A DNA stretch of 64,000 nt from assembly GCF_000230835.1 (NCBI RefSeq), contig NZ_CM001240.1, positions 3,326,779 to 3,390,778 of the forward strand, written 5' to 3'. Position numbers and translations under genes: made by a program. The notes beneath the pieces were generated by a model. The model worked only from the letters and a program-made list of their open reading frames with translations. It had not been told where the DNA came from and did no database searches. The stretch comes from Clostridium sp. DL-VIII. Its GTDB lineage: Bacteria > Bacillota > Clostridia > Clostridiales > Clostridiaceae. Positions 29,575 to 38,592 of the stretch are shown here, one piece after another (the stretch's first letter is position 1; every line of letters starts with the position of its first letter).

Positions 29575-31772
29575 GTGAAGAGATTTAAATTAACTAAAGA
29601 AACGATAAGTATATCATTGATTTTAATATTATCAGCAATACTTAATTTTGCAAACATAAGTATTGAGGGATATGGAAATAGTTATGTTTGCAGCTGGCGT
29701 AAAGAGCATGACGTTAAGTCTTAAGAACTTTTTCTTTGTATCTTTTGATCCGGGCAGCTTTGTAACAATTGACAAGCCGCCGATGGGATTTTGGATACAA
29801 GAGATATCTGCTAAAATATTTGGATTTAGTGGATGGAGTATACTGTTGCCATAAGCATTAGCAGGAATTGTTTCAGTATATCTTTTATATTATATTGTAA
29901 AAAGATCGTTTGGCAGCGTAGCTGGGCTTATCTCAGGATTACGTCTTGCTGTAACTCCAGTATTTGTAGCTGCAAGTAGAAATAATACCATAGATAATTT
30001 ACTTGTTGTAACATTGCTATTTGCTTGTTTAGTTCTCACTAAGGCTGCAGAAGCAGGAAAAGCTAAAATATCTTTATATAAGTTTGTTACTTGTAGGTAT
30101 TGGTTTTAATATAAAAATGTTAGAAGCATATATGATTGCTCCGGCTATTTATATTACATACCTTTTATCTGGAACAACATCCTTTAAGAAAAAAATAGGC
30201 CATCTTATAATAGGATCAGTCATTTTAATTGCAGTATCTTTTTCGTGGGCAGCAATTGTAGATTTAGTACCAGTTCAAAATAGACCATATGTAGGTAGGA
30301 GTACTAATAATAGTGAATTAGAATTAATAATTGGACATAATGGATTAGAAAGACTTGACCTTAGTGGTAGTTCAAATGGAGGTCTAGGCGGTGATAGTAA
30401 GCAGTCAACTCAAGGTACTCCTGGTGGAAACAACAGAGGAGAAATATCAAGTAATGGAATAGATGGAAATCAACAAGCATTGCAAGGTGGACCTACTGAT
30501 AGCACAAGCCAAGATGGTGGAAATAGCAAAAGAGATGATAACATGCAGCCACCTAATGGAGGAATACAAGGTGGAGGACCAGGAGGTCAAGGCGGTCTTC
30601 AAGGTACATTTGGAGCATAGGTAAAAGCAGGTCTTACAAGATTATTCACTAAAAGTAGTTTATTAGATCAAATAGTTTGGTTTTTACCGCTTGCATTATT
30701 AGGATTTATAGCTGGTGCATTAAAAGAAAAATTAAGATTTAAATTAGATAATAATAGAAAGTCATCATTAGCATTATGGTTTGTATGGTTAGTTCCTGAA
30801 TTTATATACTTTAGTTATACAACTGGATTATTCCATCCATATTATTTAGCAATGATGGCACCTCCAGCAGCAGCTTTATCAGGAATTGGAATTACTGAAA
30901 TGTGGAAATTTTATAAAGAAGGTAAATGGAAAGCATGGCTTTTATCAATAGCTTTTGCTATAGAAGGAATAATTCATGGGATTATGTTATCATATTTTAC
31001 AAGTAGTTTATCAACTGTTGTAAGAAATATAATTTTAGTATCATTGACAGTGTGCTTTGTAGTATTAGCAATACTTTTTATTCTAAATATAATAACTTTT
31101 ATCATGAAAAAGGATAATGTGGATTCAGATAACAGTACAAAATTAAAGAAAGCATTAACAGTAATTGCTACGATACCTATTTTAGTAACACCATTTATTG
31201 GAGCAAGTGCTGCTATAACTCATAGTGTAAATAATACTATTCCTACTGCTGGATTAGAACTTCTTTCAAATAATCAAGGAGGGGGCTTTGGTTTTGGTAG
31301 GGAAGCAAGCAGCAGTGAGAATTCAAAGTTAATTAATTTCCTAGAAAGTAATAAAACAACTGAGAAATATTTACTTGTAGTATCTTCATCACAAAGTGCT
31401 GACAATATAATAATTCAGACAGGTGAACCAGTAATGGCCCTTGGCGGTTTTTCAAATGATAATATACTTACATTAGATGAGTTTAAAGAAATGGTTAAGA
31501 ATGGAGAAGTTAGATATGTACTGACAGGAGGAATGGGTATGGGCGGAAACAGCGAAATTATGAATTGGGTTACTGAAAATGGTACAGAAATTCCAGAAAG
31601 TGAATACAAAAACACTGTGACAAGTAGTGAAGAAACCAATATAAATTCACCAACTTCAGATGAAAGTGATGGTCAAAATTCAAATTCAAGAAAACAAAAT
31701 TCAGGAGGTTTTGGCGGTAATAACTCTGAAAAGTTGTATGATTTAAAGGCTGTAGCAGATATTTTAAAGTAA
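29575..31772 (+). pseudogene. GT39/ArnT-like membrane glycosyltransferase, multiply disrupted
   Basis: Reads as one ~730-residue integral membrane glycosyltransferase of the PMT/ArnT (YycA-like) class. Landmarks are KNFFFVSFDPGSFVTIDKPP, RNNTIDNLLVVTLLFA and SNNSELELIIGHNGLERL-like sequence, then a Gly/Gln-rich extracellular linker and later membrane helices. Four lesions were found: a 1-nt insertion near 29683, an in-frame TAA at 29852 where Gln is expected, a frameshift near 30083 and an in-frame TAG at 30618. The GTG start still has GAGGAGG upstream. Homologous sequence resumes after each lesion, so decay is recent or the sequence has errors. The last ~300 codons remain open. Confidence 0.85.
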
Positions 31773-31793
31773 AATCTAGTAGTCAATTTTAAA

Positions 31794-31838
31794 AGTGAAG
31801 CCACAAAAATCCATAATTTAGATTTTTGTGGCTTCACT
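31794..31838 (+). terminator. Terminator after the glycosyltransferase pseudogene
   Basis: A perfect 18-bp stem, AGTGAAGCCACAAAAATC / GATTTTTGTGGCTTCACT, with a 9-nt loop. Little T-tract beyond the stem's own T-run. Related to the hairpins at 2079, 17193 and 29291. Confidence 0.75.
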
Positions 31839-32034
31839 AGCAAGTTAATATAAAAAATAAGATATATGGAGTGTGATTTAGCCATGTATCTTATTATAAT
31901 AGAAAGCTATTTACAGAAAAATTTCACATACTTGGGCACCAAGATGCAATCTAACTTTAAATTTTTAACATGATAAGATTTGTAATTATTATAGATAATG
32001 CTTTACAATACATTACATGTTAATTGTCAAATTG

Positions 32035-32241
32035 TTATTTGTTCGGTGATATAGATTTTTGATTTCCAGGATTTGATGAATACGACATTCCAGTTCCGCC
32101 ATCCTGATTTGTTTGATTTGATGTATTCATAGATCGCATCATTAATCCACCATAACGCATTGCTATACATAAACTGCCAACCAGCAAGGTAATTGCTATA
32201 ATTGTTACTATAATTACCATCTTTATTATACCTTTATCCAT
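32035..32241 (-). CDS. Small single-pass membrane protein
   Basis: A 68-residue protein on the minus strand. MDKGIIKMVIIVTIIAITLL begins a single transmembrane helix (~6-28), followed by a polar Ser/Asn/Gly-rich tail. GGAGGT lies 7 nt before the ATG on the minus strand, which is the main reason to believe it. A TATAAT-like -10 is visible about 35 bp further upstream. It is the only gene I support on this strand. No family was recognised. It sits next to the broken glycosyltransferase gene. Confidence 0.6.
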   Translation of the reverse strand: MDKGIIKMVIIVTIIAITLLVGSLCIAMRYGGLMMRSMNTSNQTNQDGGTGMSYSSNPGNQKSISPNK

Positions 32242-32363
32242 AAAGAGACCTCCGTAATCTTCATTATATAATTTTTACATTATACCACAGTTTATATGTT
32301 TTTTATAGAATACAAAGTTAAAATAGAGGCTGATCTTAATATGATTGTAACATATTATATACA

Positions 32364-32681
32364 TTAGAAATTGCTAGTGGCAGATGGAAATAGACAATAC
32401 TGTGGTTATTATATACAGATGGGGTGAAAAGATATGAAGAGCTTAAAAAAGATATTCTATTTATTACACATAAGACATTAAGCTGTTACCTTAAAGAATT
32501 AGAAGGATATTCCTTAGTAAATCGTAAGGAATTTCATCAGAATAGATTATTTGATACTGTGGATAAAATCTATAGAAATATTATTCTTAATAATGTTGTT
32601 TATACAGTAGTTACAAAATTGTCATTAACAGTATTTCAAACAAATAAAGAATCTAAAAAATGTAAAATAATAGATAATTAA
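32364..32681 (+). pseudogene. HxlR-family regulator remnant
   Basis: The frame from 32364 reads LEIASGRWK, then TAG (32391), then TILWLLYTDGVKRYEELKKD and FITHKTLSCYLKELEGYSLV. These match the DNA-binding half of HxlR regulators in order. The N-terminal cysteine region is missing, an in-frame stop interrupts the helix-turn-helix, and after about residue 60 similarity fades. ATG 32424 could still start a short ORF but would lack the first helix. It is judged a decayed paralogue of the intact HxlR at 27270. Confidence 0.6.
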
Positions 32682-32749
32682 TCAAATAAAATTCTTGCCA
32701 ACTTTTACTTGACTCAAACGAATAAATGCAATACAATGTAATTGAAATT

Positions 32750-32764
32750 TGGAATGATGTTCCA
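32750..32764. promoter_or_regulatory. Operator-like palindrome upstream of iclR-type gene
   Basis: TGGAATGATGTTCCA is a dyad (TGGAA-N5-TTCCA) of the kind bound by IclR-family regulators. It lies 8 bp before the regulator ORF and recurs, with one half-site change, at 33580 before the aldolase gene. This implies autoregulation. Confidence 0.55.
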
Positions 32765-32772
32765 TATAAGGA

Positions 32773-33534
32773 ATGGTGGAGTGCTTGAATACAGCAATTT
32801 TAAGAGGAATAGAAATTTTAAGGTTTGTTGGGAATAGCCAGGAGCCTGTAACAATAGCCGAAATAAGTAAACAACTTAATATACCCAAAACTAGCGTATT
32901 TAATATTGTAAATGCATTGATAAGTGAAGAGTTTCTCGCCATAAATAATGCACGATTGAAGAGCTATGAATTAGGAATTGGAGCTTTTGAACTTGGAAGC
33001 TTATATTTAAATAAAATTGAGTTAACAAATATAGCCGGTAATATTTTAGAAAGATTATCTAACGATGTTGGTGAAACTGTATTTTTAGCAGTAGTAAATA
33101 ACAATGAGCTTGTATACGTAGATAAAAGAGAGTCAACAGGAAATTTGGGCTCTAGAACATCTATGTATTCTACAAGTTTGGGAAAGGCTATTTTAGCTGC
33201 CTATGATAGGGTACAGTTGGAAAATTATTTCGAAAAAGTTGCGTTTGTTCCTAAAACAAAAAATACAATTATAGACAAAGAAACTTTGATTAAAAATTTA
33301 AATGAAATTAGGGAAAGAGGATATTCTATCTCTGATGAGGAAAATGAAGAGGGGTTGTTTTGTATAGCTGTTCCTATATATAATAGAGCAGGACAAGTAA
33401 TAGCAGCTTTATCTGTTTCAAGCCCAAAGACAAAAATTAATGCAGAACGCATAATATTGTTTAAGGAAAATGCAATAAAGGCATCACTAGATATTTCTAG
33501 AAAGATGGGGTTTACCAAAGAAAGTTTATATTGA
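32773..33534 (+). CDS. IclR-family transcriptional regulator
   Basis: A 253-residue regulator with an N-terminal winged helix (ITIAEISKQLNIPKTSVFNIV-like, ~15-75) and a C-terminal effector domain (TSLGKAILAAYD, RGYSISDEENEEGLFCIAVP). The start is ambiguous: ATG 32773 and GTG 32776 sit on AAGGA, while TTG 32785 has GGTGGAG close upstream and gives LNTAILRGIEIL as N-terminus. I kept the longest form. IclR members commonly control sugar-acid catabolism (KdgR-like), fitting the aldolase, dehydratase and transporter that follow. The matching palindromes upstream support this. Confidence 0.9.
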   Translation: MVECLNTAILRGIEILRFVGNSQEPVTIAEISKQLNIPKTSVFNIVNALISEEFLAINNARLKSYELGIGAFELGSLYLNKIELTNIAGNILERLSNDVGETVFLAVVNNNELVYVDKRESTGNLGSRTSMYSTSLGKAILAAYDRVQLENYFEKVAFVPKTKNTIIDKETLIKNLNEIRERGYSISDEENEEGLFCIAVPIYNRAGQVIAALSVSSPKTKINAERIILFKENAIKASLDISRKMGFTKESLY

Positions 33535-33535
33535 T

Positions 33536-33567
33536 TTTTAAGATGACGTAAAAAGTCATCTTAAAAA
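33536..33567 (+). terminator. Terminator between regulator and aldolase genes
   Basis: TTTTTAAGATGAC and GTCATCTTAAAAA pair around a short A-rich loop. The symmetrical A/T flanks could serve either direction. Confidence 0.7.
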
Positions 33568-33579
33568 TTAATCGGTATA

Positions 33580-33594
33580 TGAAATGTCGTTCCA
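33580..33594. promoter_or_regulatory. Second operator-like palindrome, before the aldolase
   Basis: TGAAATGTCGTTCCA matches the 32750 site at 12 of 15 positions, including the right half TTCCA. It is placed 28 bp before the aldolase start, suited to control of the catabolic unit by the IclR protein. Confidence 0.5.
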
Positions 33595-33622
33595 AATATG
33601 AAACAAAAAAGAGGAGGTTTAT

Positions 33623-34516
33623 ATGTTTAGAGGAATTTTTACACCAATAATAACAGTATTCGATAAGGAGGGAAAAGTTGATTTAAAAGGAAATGAACTT
33701 ATTATCAACAGCTTAATAGATGGTGGAGTTAATGGTATTTTATTTCTAGGAAGTACTGGTGAGTTTTTCGGTATGCCTATGGAGGAAAAAAAGAAACTTA
33801 TAAGTTTCGTGATAAAGACTGTAAATAAAAGAGTGCCAGTTTTAATTGGAACTGGGGGGACTATAGTTGATGAAGTTATAGAACTGACTCAATATGCAGA
33901 AGATAAAGGTGCTGACGCTGCAGTGGTTGTTTGTCCTTATTATTTCAAACTAGATGATAAAAGTTTATACGAATATTATGCAGAGGTTGCTAGGAGTGTA
34001 AAACTTCCGATTATTATCTATAACTTTCCTGATAGAACAGCAGTAAATATTGATCCTAAGCTTGTGTTAAAATTAGCAGTTGATTTTAATAACATAGTAG
34101 GAATTAAAGATACAGTTGATAGTATGAGTCATACTAGAAAGTTAATACAAACAGTTAAATCACAGTTAAAAGATTTTGCAGTGTTCTCAGGCTTTGATGA
34201 ATATTTTATTCCAAACTTATTATCAGGAGGAAACGGGTTAATTGGGGGATTGTCAAATGTAGCTCCAAAATTATTTGCTGAAATCTATAAAGCTTATAAT
34301 GAAAAGGATTTTAAGGCATTAAATATTTTGCAGTGTAAAGTAAACGATTTGATGAAGCTATATGATATAGCTCAAGTATTTATTCCAGTTCTAAAAACAG
34401 CAGTGAGTCTAACTGGAAGAGATATAGAAACAGTATCAACCAAACCATTAAACACACTTGATAAAGATCAGGTTGAGAAAGTTAAAGCTATACTTAAAAA
34501 AGTTAATTTATTATAA
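33623..34516 (+). CDS. DapA-superfamily aldolase, probably 2-keto-3-deoxy sugar acid aldolase
   Basis: A 297-residue TIM-barrel class I aldolase. The substrate loop reads GSTGEFFGM, the proton-relay Tyr lies in IIIYNFPDRT (~135) and the Schiff-base Lys in VGIKDTVDS (~160). GSTGEF rather than the GTTGES of dihydrodipicolinate synthase, plus the neighbouring dehydratase and sugar-acid transporter, favour a 2-keto-3-deoxy-gluconate or -pentonate aldolase (YagE/YjhH-like) over DapA. Products would be pyruvate and an aldehyde. GAGGAGG precedes the ATG. It is followed 18 bp later by the dehydratase. Confidence 0.85.
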   Translation: MFRGIFTPIITVFDKEGKVDLKGNELIINSLIDGGVNGILFLGSTGEFFGMPMEEKKKLISFVIKTVNKRVPVLIGTGGTIVDEVIELTQYAEDKGADAAVVVCPYYFKLDDKSLYEYYAEVARSVKLPIIIYNFPDRTAVNIDPKLVLKLAVDFNNIVGIKDTVDSMSHTRKLIQTVKSQLKDFAVFSGFDEYFIPNLLSGGNGLIGGLSNVAPKLFAEIYKAYNEKDFKALNILQCKVNDLMKLYDIAQVFIPVLKTAVSLTGRDIETVSTKPLNTLDKDQVEKVKAILKKVNLL

Positions 34517-34534
34517 ATAGAGAGGAGTTTTAAT

Positions 34535-36271
34535 ATGAAAGATAATTTTATAACACCAAAAAGTACTTCAGAACGCAAACTCTGGTCACAATTTGATTCT
34601 CTTCAAATGGGCATGGACTGGGATGAAGAGGATATAAAAAAACCTCAAGTTCTTATTGACGATGTATTTGGAGATAGTCATCCTGGAAGCAGCCATCTTA
34701 TGGGATTAACTCATCAGGTAAGCATTGGAGTATATGAAAAAGGAGGACGACCAGGACAATTTCATGTAACAGATATATGTGATGGCTGTGCTCAAGGACA
34801 TGACGGAATGAACTTTGTATTAGCTTCAAGAGAAGTTATTGCAGATATGGTAGAAATTCACGGATCTTTTGTATCCTGGGATGGTATGGTTCTAATTTCT
34901 TCTTGTGATAAATCAATTCCCGCACATCTTAAAGTAGCAGCTCGCATGGGGTTACCTACTATATTTGTGCCAGGGGGAAGTATGAGACCAGCTCCAGATA
35001 TGTCTACTTCAATTAAGGCAGGAGATATTTCTTTAAGAGAAAAGAAAAAAGATGCAATTACAGCACAGGAAGTTCGTGATTTTAAGCTAACTGGATGTCC
35101 ATCAGTTGGAGCTTGTCAATTTCTTGGAACTGCAAGCACTATGCAGTGTGTAGCAGAAGCTCTAGGATTGGCTTTGCCTGGAAGTGCGCTTATACCTGCA
35201 ACAATGCGTGATATTACAGCTATGTCCAGAAAGGCTGGGAGACAAGTTATGAATTTGATTAAAAGAGGAATAACTGCAAAGGACATACTTACTCCAGAGG
35301 CTTTTTATAATGCAATTGTAGTTCATGCGGCTATTGGTGGATCTACTAATGCAATGCTTCATTTTCCAGCAATTGCTCATGAATTAGGAATTGAACTAAA
35401 GCCTGAACTATTTGATGAGATTAATCATAAGATTCCACATATAGGAAATATTTATCCGAGTGGACAATACCCAACAGAAGCTTTCTGGTTTGCTGGAGGA
35501 ATTCCAAGGGTACAACTAATGCTTAAAGATTATTTAAATCTTGATGTATTAACGGTGACAGGAAAAACATTAGGTGAGAACCTTGAGGATATGGAAAATG
35601 ACGGTTTCTTTAATAGAATTGAAGGATATCTTCATAATTATGGATTGAGGCGTGAACAATTAATAAAGCCAATTGAAACAACAAAGGAAATGGGTTCAAT
35701 TGCAGTATTAAAGGGAAATATAGCTCCAGAAGGTGCTGTCATAAAATATGCTGCAGTATCAAAAGAGATGATGTATCATTTGGGGAAAGCAAGAGTTTTT
35801 GACTGTGAAGAGGATTGTTATAATGCCGTAATAGAAGATAGGATAAATCCAGGAGATGTTTTAATCATACGATACGAAGGACCTAGGGGTTCAGGAATGC
35901 CAGAGATGCTTATGACAACAGAGGCTATAGTATGCGATAACAGACTAAATGGCTCAACAGTATTATTAACTGATGGACGTTTCTCAGGTGCTACCAGAGG
36001 ACCTGCTATTGGACATATATCTCCAGAAGCTGCTTCAGGAGGACCAATAGCCCTTGTAGAAGATGGGGATTTAATAGAAATGGATATAGAAAATCGTAAA
36101 TTAAATATCGTAGGTTTTGAAGGAAAACGCTGCGAATTGAGTGAAGTGGAAACAGTATTAGCTAAAAGAAAAGCTAATTGGAAGCTCCCAGAATTTAAAC
36201 CAAGAAAAGGCGTTTTTAAAAGATATACTGATAAAGCTACCTCAGCTATGAAAGGAGCTTATTTAGAATAA
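34535..36271 (+). CDS. IlvD/Edd-family dehydratase, likely sugar-acid dehydratase
   Basis: A 578-residue iron-sulfur dehydratase. Candidate cluster cysteines lie in DICDGC, SSCDKS and GCPSVGACQF, and the C-terminal substrate region in TDGRFSGATRGPAIGH. The family covers dihydroxy-acid dehydratase, phosphogluconate dehydratase and pentonate dehydratases. Pairing with a 2-keto-3-deoxy acid aldolase and an ACS-type transporter argues for an aldonic acid such as xylonate, arabinonate or gluconate, not branched-chain amino acid synthesis. It follows the aldolase by 18 bp with an AGAGAGG site. The exact substrate is not decided by the sequence. Confidence 0.88.
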   Translation: MKDNFITPKSTSERKLWSQFDSLQMGMDWDEEDIKKPQVLIDDVFGDSHPGSSHLMGLTHQVSIGVYEKGGRPGQFHVTDICDGCAQGHDGMNFVLASREVIADMVEIHGSFVSWDGMVLISSCDKSIPAHLKVAARMGLPTIFVPGGSMRPAPDMSTSIKAGDISLREKKKDAITAQEVRDFKLTGCPSVGACQFLGTASTMQCVAEALGLALPGSALIPATMRDITAMSRKAGRQVMNLIKRGITAKDILTPEAFYNAIVVHAAIGGSTNAMLHFPAIAHELGIELKPELFDEINHKIPHIGNIYPSGQYPTEAFWFAGGIPRVQLMLKDYLNLDVLTVTGKTLGENLEDMENDGFFNRIEGYLHNYGLRREQLIKPIETTKEMGSIAVLKGNIAPEGAVIKYAAVSKEMMYHLGKARVFDCEEDCYNAVIEDRINPGDVLIIRYEGPRGSGMPEMLMTTEAIVCDNRLNGSTVLLTDGRFSGATRGPAIGHISPEAASGGPIALVEDGDLIEMDIENRKLNIVGFEGKRCELSEVETVLAKRKANWKLPEFKPRKGVFKRYTDKATSAMKGAYLE

Positions 36272-36339
36272 TATAAATAATTGCTACTATTTTTATAATT
36301 CATAATCACTAATGATAACGTATTAATTTTATATTAAAC

Positions 36340-36415
36340 AAAGCATAATTCCTTATATTATGTTAAATAAAAGTTGCAGCTTAAATATATATCATAAATA
36401 TAAGAATTATGCTTA
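36340..36415 (+). repeat. Inverted repeat between dehydratase and transporter genes
   Basis: AAGCATAATTCCTTATATT and its near-complement ending at 36414 (one bulged C) enclose ~37 nt. No T-tract follows, so it may be an intercistronic processing or attenuation structure rather than a simple terminator. Confidence 0.45.
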
Positions 36416-36504
36416 ATACTGTTAGTCTATAACATTATAAATCAGAAAACTTCAAAATTCAAATTCTTGATTATTATTAATATTTATAGGAGGAAAATAG
36501 AATT

Positions 36505-37809
36505 ATGAATACAGATTTATCAAAAAATGTTCCAAATGGTCGTTGGCTTCATATTATTCCGCCAACAATTTTAGTATATATAGTTGCTTTTATGGATCGT
36601 ACTAATATTAGTTTTGCTATGGCAGGAGGAATGGATAAAGCGTTAGGTATGACAGCCAGCACTTCAGGACTTGCTGCTGGTATATTCTTTGTGGGATATC
36701 TATTTCTTCAAGTTCCTGGGGGTCGAATAGCTGAACGTGGGAGTGCCAAAAAATTTATAGCCTATACAATTCTTGCTTGGGGTGCATTAGCAATTATTTC
36801 AGGTTTTGTACAAAATACGACACAGCTTCTTTTAACTCGTTTTTTCTTAGGGGTTGCTGAAGGTGGAGTATGGCCAGCAGTACTTACTATTATAAGTCAC
36901 TGGTTTCCAAATGAAGAACGTGGTAGAGCAAATGCATACTTTTTGATGAACATTCCTATTGCTTCGATTATTACAGGTCCTCTTTCGGGATGGGTTATAA
37001 CTGTTTACGATTGGCGTGCTGTATTCATTGCAGAGGGTATAATATCTCTTGCATTAATGTTTATATGGTTACCACTTATTAGTGATCGTCCAGATGATGC
37101 AAAATGGATTACTGAAGAAGAAAAAGAATATATTAATATGAAAATACGTGACGAACAAGAATCCATAGGTGGTAATGAAACAAATAAAGTATCACTTAGT
37201 GAGTTGCTATCAAAACCTAGATTATGGAAATTAATATTTCTATACTTTTTTTATCAAGTGGGGATTTATGGATTTTCATTATGGCTTCCAACGCTTTTAA
37301 AATCATTAACCCACTCAGGAATGGGAGGAGTAGGCTTGCTATCAACTGTTCCATATATAGGAGCAATAGCAGGATTATATATCTTTGCTAAGCTATCTGA
37401 TAGAACGATGAATAGAAGATTATATACTGCATTACCAATGTTAGGGTTTGCTATATGCTTAGTTTTATCTGTACAGACTCAAAACAATATCTGGGTATCA
37501 TTTGCGTTTTTGTCAGGATGTGGAGTGTTCTTGCAATCTGCATCAAGTATATTTTGGACAATTCCACCAATTTTATTTTCATCAGACATGGCAGCTGGTG
37601 CCAGAGGGGTTATAAATGCATTAGGGAACTTGGGAGGATTTATAGGGCCTTATATGGTTGTATGGTTAACTTATAGATTTAATTCAAATGTTGGGATATA
37701 TAGTTTAGTAGTATTCTTAGCATTAGGATTTGTGTTAACTATGTCATTGCCAGCAGAAACTGCAGGTGGTGAGACAAAATTAAGCGATAATAAGGAAAAT
37801 ACAATCTAA
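36505..37809 (+). CDS. MFS transporter, anion:cation symporter (ACS) type
   Basis: A 434-residue, 12-helix permease. Family features are FMDRTNISFAMAG after helix 1, the GYLFLQVPGGRIAERGSAKKF loop region between helices 2 and 3, and GVAEGGVWPAVLTIISHWFP. ACS members import organic anions such as hexuronates, glucarate or galactonate with protons. Position after the aldolase and dehydratase suggests it feeds them a sugar acid. AGGAGG precedes the ATG. The 233-bp gap from the dehydratase holds an inverted repeat, so expression may differ within the unit. Confidence 0.88.
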   Translation: MNTDLSKNVPNGRWLHIIPPTILVYIVAFMDRTNISFAMAGGMDKALGMTASTSGLAAGIFFVGYLFLQVPGGRIAERGSAKKFIAYTILAWGALAIISGFVQNTTQLLLTRFFLGVAEGGVWPAVLTIISHWFPNEERGRANAYFLMNIPIASIITGPLSGWVITVYDWRAVFIAEGIISLALMFIWLPLISDRPDDAKWITEEEKEYINMKIRDEQESIGGNETNKVSLSELLSKPRLWKLIFLYFFYQVGIYGFSLWLPTLLKSLTHSGMGGVGLLSTVPYIGAIAGLYIFAKLSDRTMNRRLYTALPMLGFAICLVLSVQTQNNIWVSFAFLSGCGVFLQSASSIFWTIPPILFSSDMAAGARGVINALGNLGGFIGPYMVVWLTYRFNSNVGIYSLVVFLALGFVLTMSLPAETAGGETKLSDNKENTI

Positions 37810-37950
37810 ATTAATTATCAAGGTTTATATAGAATATTGAGTATACTTAAGTCTTAATAAGTAATGATTTATTACTTTAAATAGAGCTATTAAACGAGTA
37901 CCTAATATGTTTGATTTCAAATTGTTTAAGAAAATTTTTAAGTAAACAAT

Positions 37951-37988
37951 AAAAGCTAGAAGATAAAAAAGCTTCTAGCTTTTTTATT
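37951..37988 (+). terminator. Terminator after the MFS gene
   Basis: AAAAGCTAGAAG / CTTCTAGCTTTT stem with a short A-rich loop and TTTATTTATT following. Confidence 0.88.
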
Positions 37989-37992
37989 TATT

Positions 37993-38220
37993 ATGATACC
38001 AATGTGTACAGCAGCAGTTGTTGGTAAAAACATTGGTTTTGAGGGACTTATTGTACCGCAGATTGTAAGAAAGATTTTAGGAGAAGACTATGGGATAAAT
38101 ATACCTTGTTCATTTTTACTTGGAGCAGTTCTTTTAATTTATGCTGATATTGCTGCAAGAATGTTTTTAAATCTATATGAAACTCCAATCGGAATATTTA
38201 CAGCCTTAAAAGGAATATAG
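37993..38220 (+). pseudogene. FecCD-type iron-siderophore permease, C-terminal fragment
   Basis: A 75-codon ORF whose whole length matches the last third of FecCD ABC permeases: VVGKNIGFEGLIVPQIVRKI, then LLGAVLLIYADIAARMFL and ETPIGIFTAL. The family is normally ~330 residues. The fragment starts abruptly 10 bp after the MFS terminator, without a ribosome binding site, and stops just after FTAL, short of the usual last helix. It is therefore a gene stump left by a deletion, not a functional protein. Confidence 0.75.
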
Positions 38221-38222
38221 GG

Positions 38223-38432
38223 AATATATTTAAGCTTATAAAAGAAAATACTGAAAATAAAATGTACAAGCTTTTGGATTTTATGAATAAAACAAAATAT
38301 ATTGCAGATCCTTGGTATAGTGGTGATTTTGATACAACCTATGATGAAATATATGAAGGCTGCAGAGGAGTGATAGATTATATTGTTAATGAGAATATTG
38401 ACCCATTAGCAGTAAATCAAAAACATTATTAA
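38223..38432 (+). pseudogene. Low-molecular-weight protein tyrosine phosphatase, C-terminal fragment
   Basis: In the frame ending at TAA 38430 the translation includes MYKLLDFMNKTKYIADPWYS then GDFDTTYDEIYEGCRGVIDY. This is the C-terminal third of LMW-PTPs, including the DPWY motif with the general-acid Asp. The catalytic CX5R loop at the N-terminus is absent. The upstream boundary merges directly into the end of the FecCD stump, showing that sequence between the two genes was lost. There is no plausible start site, so it is a remnant. Confidence 0.75.
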
Positions 38433-38592
38433 ATATAGATTTATAAAAACTAACCTAGAACTGAAATGATGTTGTGATATTTTTGTTGAGTAGCAATGGA
38501 CGAAATAAGAGTTATAGGGTAATTAAATTTATTGTATATGGAAGGAAATTACCAGTTTTCGTATAATTAATTATATGAGGATGGTGAGAATT

